From: Nocardia asteroides
GTDB taxonomy: Bacteria > Actinomycetota > Actinomycetes > Mycobacteriales > Mycobacteriaceae
Direction of reading: 5' to 3'
Assembly: GCF_021183625.1 (NCBI RefSeq)
Contig: NZ_CP089214.1
Location: 2,418,001 to 2,482,000, forward strand
DNA length: 64,000 nt
Under the pieces are notes generated by a model that saw only the letters and a list, made by a program, of their open reading frames with translations, was not told the origin of the DNA and made no database searches. The translations under genes were made by a program, and so were the position numbers. Of this stretch, positions 18,030 through 26,000 are shown one piece after another (the stretch's first letter is position 1; every line of letters begins with the position of its first letter).

Positions 18030-18641
18030 ATGCAGACCGGCGACAAAGACAGTCCGGCCGATCGTTTCCGGCGACAGGTGCCGGGTGTGGTGATCGCGGT
18101 AATCGTTACGGCGATCGGAATAACTTTCCTGGCCGGGCCCGAGCCGAGCCCGCCGGTGCGAGCCGACAATCCCGGCCGACTCACCGCCCTGGCTTTCGAG
18201 CGCACCACCATCCGAGCGCGGACCTCTGTGTCAGCCTCGAGTCCAGCGGGCTCTGCCACGGAGGTATCCGTACCTGGCGATGTCATCGGCTCCGGCACGG
18301 CCACCGAAACCACCCAGCCGCCGGCGGATTCCACCGCCCCCGAAACCACCGCGAATGTGCCGCCGGATCCCCCGCCTGGAGACTCGACGAACCCATCGGT
18401 AGGCGCCGGTTTCTCCGCCACGGCGAGTTTCTCGGTCGAGGCGACATTCAGCGTCCAGCTCTCGGCGACACCCACGACCACTCCGTCAACGATCATCGTC
18501 ACGTCGACCCCGCTGCCGACCACCTCCACGATCACCACAACGACAAAGGCTCCGCGCACCACCACGACCTCGATCCCGGCGAGTTCGACCACCGCACCCA
18601 CCACCCCGTCACCGACCAGTGCAGTGCGGCATCCGCGCTGA
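18030..18641 (+). CDS. Membrane-anchored Ser/Thr/Pro-rich protein
   Basis: 203 residues from ATG 18030 with GAGAAAGCGG upstream. One hydrophobic segment near the N-terminus (PGVVIAVIVTAIGITFLAGP, residues about 18-38) would anchor or export it. The remaining 165 residues are low-complexity Thr, Ser and Pro, with runs such as TSTITTTTKAPRTTTTSIPA, typical of wall-spanning and possibly O-mannosylated regions in actinobacteria. No folded domain is visible. A longer start upstream in the same frame cannot be excluded. Confidence 0.55.
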   Translation: MQTGDKDSPADRFRRQVPGVVIAVIVTAIGITFLAGPEPSPPVRADNPGRLTALAFERTTIRARTSVSASSPAGSATEVSVPGDVIGSGTATETTQPPADSTAPETTANVPPDPPPGDSTNPSVGAGFSATASFSVEATFSVQLSATPTTTPSTIIVTSTPLPTTSTITTTTKAPRTTTTSIPASSTTAPTTPSPTSAVRHPR

Positions 18642-18725
18642 GAAATGCGGGCATGAGCCCACAGAACCGTCTGTCAGCATGACGACGTGTGTTCCCCCGC
18701 GCTCCTCGTCACCGACACAGCCGGA

Positions 18726-18819
18726 AAAGAAATCAGGCCCGGTCGGAGACCGGGCCTGACCTGCGGAAAATGGGTGGAGCTAAGGGGACTCGAACCCCTG
18801 ACCCCCACACTGCCAGTGT
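18726..18819. repeat. Left attachment repeat (attL-like), 94 bp
   Basis: It is identical over all 94 bases to 29863-29956. It contains the tRNA-Ala terminator hairpin (arms AGGCCCGGTC and GACCGGGCCT at 18735-18757) and the 3' part of tRNA-Ala(GGC) at 18775-18819, broken off in the anticodon stem. The two copies bound island 1; one excised unit would be 11,137 bp. Confidence 0.92.
18775..18819 (-). pseudogene. Truncated tRNA-Ala(GGC), 3' part only
   Basis: 45 bases identical to the 3' part of the intact tRNA-Ala at 29912-29984: acceptor strand, T arm, variable region and part of the anticodon arm. The D arm and 5' acceptor strand are missing, since the sequence diverges after 18819. It is the scar left by integration. 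Confidence 0.85.
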
Positions 18820-18866
18820 CGCAAGAGCCATCGGGCGGGTAGCTCGGATATAGAACCGCGTGGTCA

Positions 18867-18896
18867 GGGCGGTGCACTCTCGGCGGTGCACCGCCC
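18867..18896. repeat. 11-bp inverted repeat inside the left end of island 1
   Basis: GGGCGGTGCAC (18867-18877) and GTGCACCGCCC (18886-18896) are perfect complements around TCTCGGCG. It lies 47 bases inside the left attachment repeat. It may be a terminator shielding the element, or a structured recombination or transfer site. Confidence 0.55.
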
Positions 18897-18921
18897 CTCG
18901 CCCGTTCACGAAGCCTGCTAG

Positions 18922-18937
18922 GCACACTGTCGGCACA
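18922..18937 (+). promoter_or_regulatory. Candidate integrase arm site, left
   Basis: GCACACTGTCGGCACA matches GCACACTCTTGGCACA at 29836-29851 in 14 of 16 positions and in the same orientation. One copy lies just inside each end of the element, as expected for arm-type sites of a tyrosine integrase. Confidence 0.5.
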
Positions 18938-19050
18938 GCCATAATGCCCCCTGACCAGCATGAATAACGGCGTTCAGGCACAGCTCGGAGAACAGGAGCC
19001 GAGAACTCGGCGCGGCACCGACTGTCGGTCTCTCGTGGTCCACTTCAGCC

Positions 19051-19329
19051 ATGACAAACAGCTATGGATTGCAGAAGGTCCCGGTCGGAGCAGTGGAGAC
19101 CGGGGACCGGGTGTTCCAGTCCCACGACGGGATCGAAGTCCTCATGCGGGTCAAGGGGAAGACGCTCGGATGGAAAGGCCAGGAGACGTACTACGAGCTC
19201 AGCGGGACCGTCGCTGCGCGCCGAGCAGGCGAATCGACGTGGATCAACGTCGGCTCGCAGCGGTGGAAGTACCCAGACTACGACCTGATCGACAAGGTCG
19301 TGCCGTACTTCCGGAGGAATGCCGCCTGA
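19051..19329 (+). CDS. Hypothetical protein of island 1, 92 aa
   Basis: ATG 19051. The sequence reads as a small soluble beta-type protein (VPVGAVETGDRVFQSHDGIE, then RVKGKTLGWKGQETYYELSG) with a basic end. No family was recognised and no convincing ribosome binding site is visible. It is the first gene inside the left end and the only one there on the plus strand before the regulator cluster. Confidence 0.5.
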   Translation: MTNSYGLQKVPVGAVETGDRVFQSHDGIEVLMRVKGKTLGWKGQETYYELSGTVAARRAGESTWINVGSQRWKYPDYDLIDKVVPYFRRNAA

Positions 19330-19663
19330 CCTTGGGCTCGGGCTCGATCGCTCATCCTCCTGAACGATGACAAGCTCCCGATGCCAAAGACGGTGTTCCT
19401 GACGAAGGTCGTCAAGGACATCGCCGCGTCGGCGTCGCGGGCCGTCATCGCGTACTTCTCCCACAAACCTCGGGACGGTCAAGTACTCGGACAAGAAGAA
19501 CAGCAACAAGGGCAAGGCGAACGTCAGGGACACCCTCACGACGTTCGCCTTGCTCATCTCCACCCGACGCCGAGCGACGCCGTCGGCTCATGGGGCGAGT
19601 AGTCCGATGGCTGCCGCAGCACCATGCCGATGCGCCATACCGGCGAGCAAGACCGCGCACCGG
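19330..19663. other. Region with a possible frameshifted gene and a long hairpin
   Basis: From ATG 19381 the plus strand reads KTVFLTKVVKDIAASASRAV, then IAYFSHKPRDG. Protein-like sequence then appears to continue in the +1 frame as TVKYSDKKNSNKGKANVRDT, then LTTFALLIS. This suggests a small gene broken by one frameshift near 19475. The second segment runs into the perfect 14-bp inverted repeat 19512-19553. The minus strand here also has open frames, but they are not convincing. Confidence 0.35.
19512..19553. terminator. Long perfect hairpin, probable bidirectional terminator
   Basis: GCAAGGCGAACGTC (19512-19525) and GACGTTCGCCTTGC (19540-19553) pair over 14 bp. The loop can form an inner AGGG-ACA-CCCT stem. 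It lies between rightward genes and the leftward regulator gene ending at 19664. There is no U-run. Confidence 0.5.
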
Positions 19664-20506
19664 TCAGCTTGCACCACCCTGCCGCGCTTCCAGCTCCGCC
19701 CTGATCAGCGTGCGGGCATCGTCGCCGTAAACAGCTTGATCGGCGAGCCGGGCGAACACCTTCTCGTAGAGCGCGATCTCTCGCGGCTGCGTGATCGCGG
19801 ACTCGGCGGTGATGGTCTCGACCAGCACCTTGCGGGGACCGTAGAGAACGAAGTCGGTGAGACGGCGGAAGTACAGGGCGCGCCCCGGCACGATGCCGAA
19901 GACCAGGCGGGGAAGCTCCATGAGGGTCAGGACGTGTCGTAGCTGCTCGGCCATCACCTCATCCCCGCCGACGGTGGTCCCGAGTGCTGGCTCGCCGATC
20001 AGCAGACAGAACCGGTGCCGACCTTCTCGGAGCACCCGTTGCCGCTCCACTCGCGCCGCCACTGCCGCGTCCAGGTCGCGTTCGGTACCGAGAAATTCCA
20101 TGCCCGCCACGAGCAGCGCGCGGGCGTAGTCGGGGGTCTGCAACAGGCCGTGGAAGACCTGCGGGTCGAATCCGCGCAGCAGTTCGACGTGGTCTTCCAT
20201 CGTCCCGATGCGGCGCTGGTGAGATGCATAGCCGTGGCCGACGATGCGCCGCCATTCCGTCCAGGCGGCGGAGATGTTGCGGACGGTGGCAAGCAGGTCA
20301 GGCAGCTCGTCCTCGGCACCGGTGATCCGACACCACGCGTCCACGTCGTCCTCGGATACCGCCTGCGCGCCGTTCTCGATCCGAGAGACCTTCGCGGGAT
20401 GCCATCCGGCATGTCCAGCGAGCTGATATCCACGGAGCCGCGCCGAGACCCGGAGGCCACGCAACCGCGCCCCCAGGTCTCGACGGGCCTCACCGACGTT
20501 CGTCAC
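19664..20506 (-). CDS. XRE-type HTH regulator with DUF5753 domain
   Basis: 280 residues. Residues about 8-70 are the helix-turn-helix (LGARLRGLRVSARLRGYQLA, HPAKVSRIENGAQAVSEDDV). Residues about 85-275 match DUF5753, with VFHGLLQTPDYARALL, VERQRVLREGRHRFCLLIGE and YEKVFARLADQAVYGDDART. Such regulators are very numerous in filamentous actinobacteria and pair with small partner proteins. Here the gene overlaps a DUF6879-type gene by four bases (ATGA at 20503-20506). It probably controls the element's own cluster, but the target is not shown. Confidence 0.88.
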   Translation of the reverse strand: MTNVGEARRDLGARLRGLRVSARLRGYQLAGHAGWHPAKVSRIENGAQAVSEDDVDAWCRITGAEDELPDLLATVRNISAAWTEWRRIVGHGYASHQRRIGTMEDHVELLRGFDPQVFHGLLQTPDYARALLVAGMEFLGTERDLDAAVAARVERQRVLREGRHRFCLLIGEPALGTTVGGDEVMAEQLRHVLTLMELPRLVFGIVPGRALYFRRLTDFVLYGPRKVLVETITAESAITQPREIALYEKVFARLADQAVYGDDARTLIRAELEARQGGAS

Positions 20507-21018
20507 GTCCGGTAGTCAGCGTGCGGAACGGCTTTCGCCCAAAGGTCGTCGCGCCGCCGCGCGTAGTAACCGGTGATCACCGGATCGGTGGTGGCAGCCC
20601 AGCCGGGCAGCGCGGAGCCGTCGTCGGCGAACACGGTGAACGCGGCCACCTCGTCGCCGAACAGCCACCAGTCATCGTCGGGAAGGTCGACGGGCGCGCT
20701 GGACCTCGGCAGCCACCGGATGTCCTCGCCAACGTCGATGTTGGCAGCGGTGGTCCCCACGGAGAACCGCGTGTAATCCCCATGCGGCTCGGAGGTCACC
20801 CGGACCCGTTGCACTGCGCAGCCCGCGCCGGTGACCTCTCGCATCAGTTCGTGCCACCGCGCGCTCGCCGCTGGGTCTTGCTCTTCCCCGGCGAGGAACC
20901 GGCGCACTCGGTCGGCTTCTCCGGCTACGCCGCTGTAGTCGTCTCTGACCTCGAGGTGGAACGCACGGTCGTACGTGCGGAAGTGCGCGGCCAGCTCATC
21001 GAATCCCAGGTGCCGCAT
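20503..21018 (-). CDS. DUF6879-like protein
   Basis: 171 residues from ATG 21018; the upstream open frame overlaps the preceding gene and was not used. The pattern FDELAAHFRTYDRAFHLEVR, then DDDWWLFGDEVAAFTVFADD, matches proteins that sit beside DUF5753 regulators. It is soluble, acidic and rich in Trp. The tight coupling with the regulator suggests that the two proteins interact, as a regulator with its antagonist or toxin-like partner. That role is inferred, not established. Confidence 0.75.
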   Translation of the reverse strand: MRHLGFDELAAHFRTYDRAFHLEVRDDYSGVAGEADRVRRFLAGEEQDPAASARWHELMREVTGAGCAVQRVRVTSEPHGDYTRFSVGTTAANIDVGEDIRWLPRSSAPVDLPDDDWWLFGDEVAAFTVFADDGSALPGWAATTDPVITGYYARRRDDLWAKAVPHADYRT

Positions 21019-21325
21019 CCCGCCGCCTCTCCATTCCGATCGAGACCTCCACCGCCGACTCGTGGCCGGGCAGCCGAATCTGTGCCAGTGCCTCGGCATC
21101 GGTGACGGTCTCCCCGGTCACGGTGAACGTGCCGTGACCGGTGTCATGCAGCAACGCACCCAGACAAGTTCCGGGTTGCAGATGCCGGATCAGGCGGTGC
21201 GGAATCTCGATCGTGTCCGGTCGCTCAGTGCTCCAGCCCTGCACGACGTAGGTATCCCGGTCGCTGCGGTACAGGGTCGGACTCTGCCCGTCGGTGCTGT
21301 CGCCGCCCAGCCATTCCAGTCTCAT
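20996..21325 (-). CDS. Hypothetical protein, first gene of the regulator cluster
   Basis: 109 residues from ATG 21325, overlapping the DUF6879-like gene by 23 bases. The sequence (YRSDRDTYVVQGWSTERPDT, IEIPHRLIRHLQPG) resembles small proteins found beside DUF6879 and DUF397-type partners. It has no membrane segment. The three genes form one leftward unit: small protein, DUF6879, HTH regulator. The promoter must lie within 21326-21580, which it shares with the rightward gene at 21581. Confidence 0.65.
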   Translation of the reverse strand: MRLEWLGGDSTDGQSPTLYRSDRDTYVVQGWSTERPDTIEIPHRLIRHLQPGTCLGALLHDTGHGTFTVTGETVTDAEALAQIRLPGHESAVEVSIGMERRRDAAPGIR

Positions 21326-21580
21326 GCGCTTCTCCCCTTGGTGTGTGTCCGTCCATCATCGGGGCTGCTCGCGCGCCGCGTGAGGCAGTTCGGCGCAATA
21401 TTGCGCAATTTCCTGTTGGAGCCCAACAGAGTGCGCATAGCGTCCATTTCGGCCCCGCCGCCGGGTCGACACCGCGCGAACCTCATCCGCGCACCGCTCC
21501 GTATCCGGCCGCGCACCGATCCGAATCGGGACGTCCTCGGCGGCGGGTGCCCACCAACAGAACAAACAAGGGGGCACGGC

Positions 21581-21934
21581 ATGGGTGAACTCGGGACAGC
21601 GTTGCTGATCGGAACCGCAATCGTCGCCGTGGTCGGAGCGGTGCCGTTGCTCGTTTCTCTGTGCTGGCCGAACCACCTGCCACCGGATCAGCGCGCCGCC
21701 GCGATCACCGAGAGCCTGCACGCGGAGGGGCTGGACGAGGACATGCAGAGCCAGTACTGGCCCGCCGGTTGGCCGCACGAAGCACCAGACCGGCGGCTGT
21801 CCATCACGGAAGCGCACCAGGCAGTGCAGCGGCACCGAGCCTGCGAGGCCGACGAGTGCCCGCGCAAGGACGCCGCGTTGCGGGTGCTGGTGCAGTCCGG
21901 CCGGGTGGTGCTGGACCCGCGCCGGGGCTACTGA
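21581..21934 (+). CDS. Small single-pass membrane protein of island 1
   Basis: 117 residues from ATG 21581 with AAGGGGGCACGGC upstream. Residues 5-28 (LGTALLIGTAIVAVVGAVPL) are one membrane helix. The cytoplasmic part holds a Cys-containing stretch, VQRHRACEADECPRKDAALR. It is divergent from the regulator cluster, so the HTH protein may control it. No family was recognised. Confidence 0.6.
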   Translation: MGELGTALLIGTAIVAVVGAVPLLVSLCWPNHLPPDQRAAAITESLHAEGLDEDMQSQYWPAGWPHEAPDRRLSITEAHQAVQRHRACEADECPRKDAALRVLVQSGRVVLDPRRGY

Positions 21935-22000
21935 GGGGGACAGGCGCTCAGAGCTTCCCGGCCGCAGCCGATCACTCTAATCTCGGCGTTCGCCGTCCCT

Positions 22001-22831
22001 TCAGACCGACGCGAACGCAGCTGCCTGGGCAGCGGTGTGAACCACCGGCCCGGCACCGTTGACCACCGCACCGCAGGTCCACCCCGGTTCGGAGTGCGCG
22101 CTTTCCACGCTCGGCAGCAGGTGAGGTGCCTGCCACCGGTAGCGCGACGCGGGGACGTTCGGGTCGGTGACGATCGGCACGAACCCGCGCTGCCGCAGCT
22201 CGTCCACCCGCTCCCACACCGCAAGCAGCTCTTCGACCTTCGCCTCTGCTCGGAGGACGGCGAGGTGCTGTTCGACTGCAACACTGCCAAGCTTTTCCCA
22301 CATGGCGAGCTTGTGCGTATCCCCGATGGAGAAAAAGTTCTCTTTGGCCCAGGTCCACGCGGAGTAGACACCCGCGCGCCCGATCTGCGCCACGACAGCG
22401 GCGTCCGGCTTCAGCTCGCCGACCAGCCGTTGCACCCAGGGGGCGGCGATGTCTTCGAGGATGCCGTCACCGAGACGACGCAAGATCAGCGCAGCACTGC
22501 GGGAGGTCCGGAAGATCGCCGAGTTCCGCAGATGCCGCCGATCCTTGGCGGTGTTGCGCGCGCTCGACGCGAGCTGCTCGAGCGCCTCGGCGGCGGTGAT
22601 CTTGCGGTTCACGAACCCGTCGGCGGCAGCGTGGAGCACCGCGTCCGGATCGGGGTCGGTGAGCTTGTCGACCTCGGCCAGCAGTTCGCGTTCGTCGTCG
22701 GCAACGGCAGCGATCTCGGCGCGCGCAGCGGCGACCCGCTTGCTCGGCTCCACTCCGGACTCGGTGATCAAGCGGTCCAGTTCGGCGAGGGTATCGGCGG
22801 CGGTAGCCCATCCGCGCGGGTAGCCGGTCAT
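22001..22831 (-). CDS. Hypothetical protein of island 1, 276 aa, helical
   Basis: No family was recognised. The N-terminal 110 residues are strongly helical with heptad-like patterns (SKRVAAARAEIAAVADDERE, LLAEVDKLTDPDPDAVLHAA). The middle part AVVAQIGRAGVYSAWTWAKE suggests a compact helical domain. The C-terminal part has a Trp/Pro-rich segment and one Cys. It follows the 152-aa gene by four bases, so the two are expressed together. It does not resemble TraB, a relaxase or a phage structural protein. Confidence 0.6.
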   Translation of the reverse strand: MTGYPRGWATAADTLAELDRLITESGVEPSKRVAAARAEIAAVADDERELLAEVDKLTDPDPDAVLHAAADGFVNRKITAAEALEQLASSARNTAKDRRHLRNSAIFRTSRSAALILRRLGDGILEDIAAPWVQRLVGELKPDAAVVAQIGRAGVYSAWTWAKENFFSIGDTHKLAMWEKLGSVAVEQHLAVLRAEAKVEELLAVWERVDELRQRGFVPIVTDPNVPASRYRWQAPHLLPSVESAHSEPGWTCGAVVNGAGPVVHTAAQAAAFASV

Positions 22832-22835
22832 GTGC

Positions 22836-23294
22836 TCACGTCCTCCGATTTCGGTGGTCGATCCGGTTCTGTTCCTGCCGGATCAGCTTGTTCATGCGCT
22901 TGTCATCGGTCGCGCGCGACACCAGCGGACCATCTGCGATCCGGTCACCGATGAACCGGCGCAGCTCTGCGTCTCGGCCGGGGAAGTGCTCCGCCACCAC
23001 CTCGGCGAGTTCTGCGAGCGCGGCGGCTGTGCGCTGCTGAACAGCGTGTCTGGAACCGAGGGACGGGGTCGCGTGCAGCAGGTCGACATCGGCGCGCAGA
23101 CGCTTGAACACGGGCGCGAACGGCACGAGCTGCGGCCACTGGAACAACTGCCACTGCGGGCCGGACAGGCCGCGTTTCGAGGACGCCAGCACCACCAGCG
23201 CGACCAGGGGGTGATCCAGCGGCAGCGGAGGCGCGCAAACGGCGGGCGCGCGGCTTCCACCGCTCGCTCGCTCCGGCTGCCGACCCTCGGTCAT
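22836..23294 (-). CDS. Hypothetical protein of island 1, 152 aa
   Basis: No family was recognised. The sequence is soluble and helical (LDHPLVALVVLASSKRGLSG, then RTAAALAELAEVVAEHFPGR), with a very basic C-terminus NKLIRQEQNRIDHRNRRT. It lies four bases upstream of the 276-aa gene. A hairpin with 8-bp arms (23312-23330) stands just upstream of its start and could affect expression. Confidence 0.58.
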   Translation of the reverse strand: MTEGRQPERASGGSRAPAVCAPPLPLDHPLVALVVLASSKRGLSGPQWQLFQWPQLVPFAPVFKRLRADVDLLHATPSLGSRHAVQQRTAAALAELAEVVAEHFPGRDAELRRFIGDRIADGPLVSRATDDKRMNKLIRQEQNRIDHRNRRT

Positions 23295-23860
23295 TTAGCC
23301 AGGCTAACCTTCTCGCGCGTCGCGCGCGAGGGCGCATGGCATGCTGCGGAGCGCTGTGTCTCGTTCTTGCGCAACCACTTACGTCCGGACCTCCTGTCCC
23401 CCAGTAGCGCAACGCTGTTTCCCAGACCTGAGATGTGATCGCCGTATGCCGGAACGGATCGCGAACGAATCGGCGAGCTTCGACCGAAAGCAGGTGAGCC
23501 CCGGACTCCAGCCCCCGGCACTCTTCGTGACGCCACGAAAAATCCTCCGCCACCCTCTCGGCAGGAGCCCCGGAAGGCCACCGACGCGCGCAGGTGCGCA
23601 CGCGCGAACCACGACGTATCTCCTGATCAGAGCCACCGAAGCGCGGTCCGAACCACTTCGACCCCTCACCCTCGACATGTGCGCTTCGCATCCCGGCACT
23701 GCGGAAGCGCTCGAACAGCCGTCGCACCCTGCGCTTAGCGTGCCGCACTCGCACAACTTCGATGGCAATCTCCGGCAGATGTTCGAATTGCATTCTGTGC
23801 CAGTGCTATTCGGTTCCAAGTTGCACACTGAGCCCTCATGTCTCCGAGTAGCGCAACTAC
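23295..23860. promoter_or_regulatory. Gene-poor region of island 1 with short repeats
   Basis: 566 bases without a supported gene. Open frames exist on both strands but have no protein-like composition. Visible structure: an 8-bp hairpin CTCGCGCG-TCG-CGCGCGAG (23312-23330), the direct repeat AGTAGCGCAAC at 23403-23413 and 23847-23857, and the dyad GAGTAG-N5-CTACTC (23846-23862) around the second copy. A promoter and operator region for the leftward genes is likely. Confidence 0.4.
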
Positions 23861-24412
23861 TCACCCCCCAGGCGCATCCCCAAGTTCTCCATGTTCCCGA
23901 AGCTGTGCATCCCGCACCCGCTGCCCATGCCTTAACCGCATACCATCGAGGTTGCGCCATGTTTGCCTGATGTGCCCTGCACTGCGGCGCTGCCTACCCG
24001 CCCGCTCAGGCGCGTCTCTGGGAGCAAGCCCCCGGAGCACCACCGGCGGATGCTCGATCGGCTGAAGCAACCCGCCCACCGGACCCTGCCCCGTTTTCGG
24101 GGCCCGTGCGCCGTTCTGCGGGCCGTTCCCGTCCCCGGCGGGGTTCTGCCGCACCGTCGCGACATACAGGACGCCAGAGCGCTTCTGGCCGCTGCTCTTC
24201 CGGAACCTCCGCCACAGCGGCGGTCGGCATTCCGCCCCGGCGCGCAGTAGGTCCACAGCGGCGTCCCGGGACAGTCCCGTACTCCTGGCGACGGCGCACA
24301 CTTCACCGTGCCGGTGCACCCGGCCGTCGGTGAGAAGGTCCCGCACAGCGCGCACGGCCTGTTGTCCGGAGGCACCGTCGAACGGCACCGGCGCTTCCAC
24401 ATCGGGGGTCAC
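23861..24412 (-). CDS. Hypothetical protein of island 1, 183 aa
   Basis: Residues 15-65 look like a winged helix (AVRAVRDLLTDGRVHRHGEV, TGLSRDAAVDLLRAG). A stretch RSGVLYVATVRQ follows, and then a low-complexity basic C-terminal half. The frame's start at 24412 lies just downstream of the iteron cluster. By position it could be a replication accessory or regulatory protein, but no family was recognised. The C-terminal third may not be real. Confidence 0.45.
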   Translation of the reverse strand: MTPDVEAPVPFDGASGQQAVRAVRDLLTDGRVHRHGEVCAVARSTGLSRDAAVDLLRAGAECRPPLWRRFRKSSGQKRSGVLYVATVRQNPAGDGNGPQNGARAPKTGQGPVGGLLQPIEHPPVVLRGLAPRDAPERAGRQRRSAGHIRQTWRNLDGMRLRHGQRVRDAQLREHGELGDAPGG

Positions 24413-24569
24413 ATCGGCCCCCTTTCAGACCGCTTCCGGCCGGACGTCCCGGCCCTTTCGAGATCGTTGGTTCGACCCTCAACACCCGCTGCAACTTGCT
24501 CCTCGAACATCCGCGAAGTCGGCGGGCGAGACGGCCGACTCCCCTCACCCGCGAACACCACTCGCTCGA

Positions 24570-24729
24570 GCAAGTGCGGTTTCCCACCCTTAAGGGGTGG
24601 GGAAAACCGAACATGAGGCCAAACATGACCGCACTTGCCTCCGCACTTGCTTGACCTGCGGATACGCGAGACGCGCACTTGCCCGCACGGAACAGCCCGA
24701 AAATGGCCCGCACTTGCTCGCGCACTTGC
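24570..24729. repeat. Iteron cluster, candidate replication origin of island 1
   Basis: Five direct copies of GCACTTGC start at 24631, 24643, 24675, 24710 and 24722, and one inverted copy lies at 24570-24577. Spacings are 12, 32, 35 and 12 bases, close to whole helical turns. Most copies extend to CGCACTTGCY. The cluster lies directly downstream of the RepA-like ATPase and primase genes, a usual place for an element's origin. A hairpin with 7-bp arms (CCCACCC and GGGTGGG, 24583-24601) stands between the inverted and direct copies. Confidence 0.65.
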
Positions 24730-24752
24730 TTTCGGTCTCGCGCGCATGCCCC

Positions 24753-26000
24753 TCACACCGCCGTCGGCAACGCCAGCACCGCCGCCGTCCACACCGTCTC
24801 GGTGCGCGCCGAGCCGCCTCCGGGACTGCCCTTGTGCTCGACAGTCAGTCCCTTCTTCGTCAGTCCGGCAAGCTTGCGGCGCGCTCGGTCGATCTCATTC
24901 CTGTCGGGCTCCGTCTTGCCGAACATCGCGGCAGCGCACGCCTTTGCGGTGATCCCGTCGCTGCCAGCCGCCGCGACCAACTCCAACACATCGGTCTTGG
25001 GGTCCGCCGAGGTGACGCCGGTCCTGTGGTCGTGGACGATCGTCAGCGGCCCGAACGGTTCCATCGGCGTCTTCAAGTGCGTCATGGTGACGAAGGTGTC
25101 CCCCGCATCTCCAGTCAGCACGAACACCGAACCGGCCCCGCTCGTCAACCAGGTGGAGCCATACACATCGGCGAGCGTCTTCGGTGGACCGGACCCGTCA
25201 CCTGCGCGTTTGACCATGTGGTGCAGCTCGAACACGTCGATCCCAGCGTTCAGCACCATCTGCCGAGCACGGTTGTAGCCCGACCCAACAACATCCTCCG
25301 AGAGGCCGACCGCCGCGTCCTTGAGGGAGTCCACGAACAACCGGTCGCCCGCCTGCAACCCCGCTGCCTCGCAGATCGCGAGCAGTTCGTCCGGGTTCTT
25401 CGCAATATCCACGGCGGGCGGGCCGGGGCGCAGCACGAGGCGTTCACTCAACACCGACTCATCCGCCGCCGTGAAGATCCGCCCGAAGGCGCGGGCGATC
25501 TGCTGGGGCCGGTCCATCGCTAGAACGAGCACCCGGCGGCACTCGACCACCGGTTGACCCAGCACTGCCCCGGCCAGCCCGAGCGACGCGTGCACCAACT
25601 GGCCTTCCAGAGTTGTTTTGCCGAGACCTGAAGTGCCGCAGAGCATCGTGGCTTCTCCCCGCGCAGCGAGCACTACCGCGCCATCACCCCACCACGCCGG
25701 GGGGATGCTCGGCGCGCGGAGGATGAAGTCGGCACCATTCACGAACTCGACAGGCAGTCCCCCACCGGTCGCGGGAAGACCGGAAGCCGTACCGCTTCGC
25801 GCCCTCGCACGGCTGGCGGCGGCATAGTCGCCGTGGGCCAGCTCTCGGCCGTCCAGCTTCGCCAACTCCGTGACGCGCGCCTTGCTCCGCTCCACCCTGT
25901 AAAGCGTCTCCAGCTCGGCCTTCTCCGCCTCCTGCTCCGCTGTCGAATGTGGCAATACCGAGACAGCGGCCGTCTCGGTGTCGGTCGGCTGCTCGCTCAC
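24753..26000 (-). CDS. RepA-like AAA ATPase/helicase of island 1
   Basis: 415 residues. The Walker A motif is CGTSGLGKTTLEGQL (about residue 120), and the Walker B is RLFVDSLKDAAVG, as in RecA/DnaB-like AAA_25 proteins encoded by plasmids and integrative elements. The C-terminal 90 residues form a winged-helix-like part (DRARRKLAGLTKKGLTVEHK). It overlaps the primase gene by four bases (ATGA at 25997-26000), so helicase and primase are made together. It would unwind the origin during replication of the excised element. Confidence 0.82.
   Translation of the reverse strand: MSEQPTDTETAAVSVLPHSTAEQEAEKAELETLYRVERSKARVTELAKLDGRELAHGDYAAASRARARSGTASGLPATGGGLPVEFVNGADFILRAPSIPPAWWGDGAVVLAARGEATMLCGTSGLGKTTLEGQLVHASLGLAGAVLGQPVVECRRVLVLAMDRPQQIARAFGRIFTAADESVLSERLVLRPGPPAVDIAKNPDELLAICEAAGLQAGDRLFVDSLKDAAVGLSEDVVGSGYNRARQMVLNAGIDVFELHHMVKRAGDGSGPPKTLADVYGSTWLTSGAGSVFVLTGDAGDTFVTMTHLKTPMEPFGPLTIVHDHRTGVTSADPKTDVLELVAAAGSDGITAKACAAAMFGKTEPDRNEIDRARRKLAGLTKKGLTVEHKGSPGGGSARTETVWTAAVLALPTAV

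Larger units (their letters stand above)
18642..19050. other. Left junction of island 1
   Basis: This gene-free stretch holds the left 94-bp repeat with its truncated tRNA-Ala, an 11-bp-arm hairpin (18867-18896) and a candidate integrase arm site (18922-18937). All three are listed separately. No protein gene was supported. Confidence 0.6.

Noticed and set aside
18775..18819. A second functional tRNA-Ala
   Set aside because: The 5' half and D arm are missing, so it cannot fold; it is part of the left attachment repeat.
19045..19563. 172-aa and 62-aa minus-strand frames with a hydrophobic start
   Set aside because: They are antisense to the 92-aa gene and arise partly from the inverted repeat; no start signal.
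23341..23970. Overlapping open frames on both strands in the gene-poor part of island 1
   Set aside because: Both have many Cys, His, Pro and Arg without pattern, and neither has a ribosome binding site or neighbour coupling.
24409..24792. 127-aa open frame on the minus strand over the iteron cluster
   Set aside because: The residues are low-complexity and the repeated octamers explain its openness better; no start signal.
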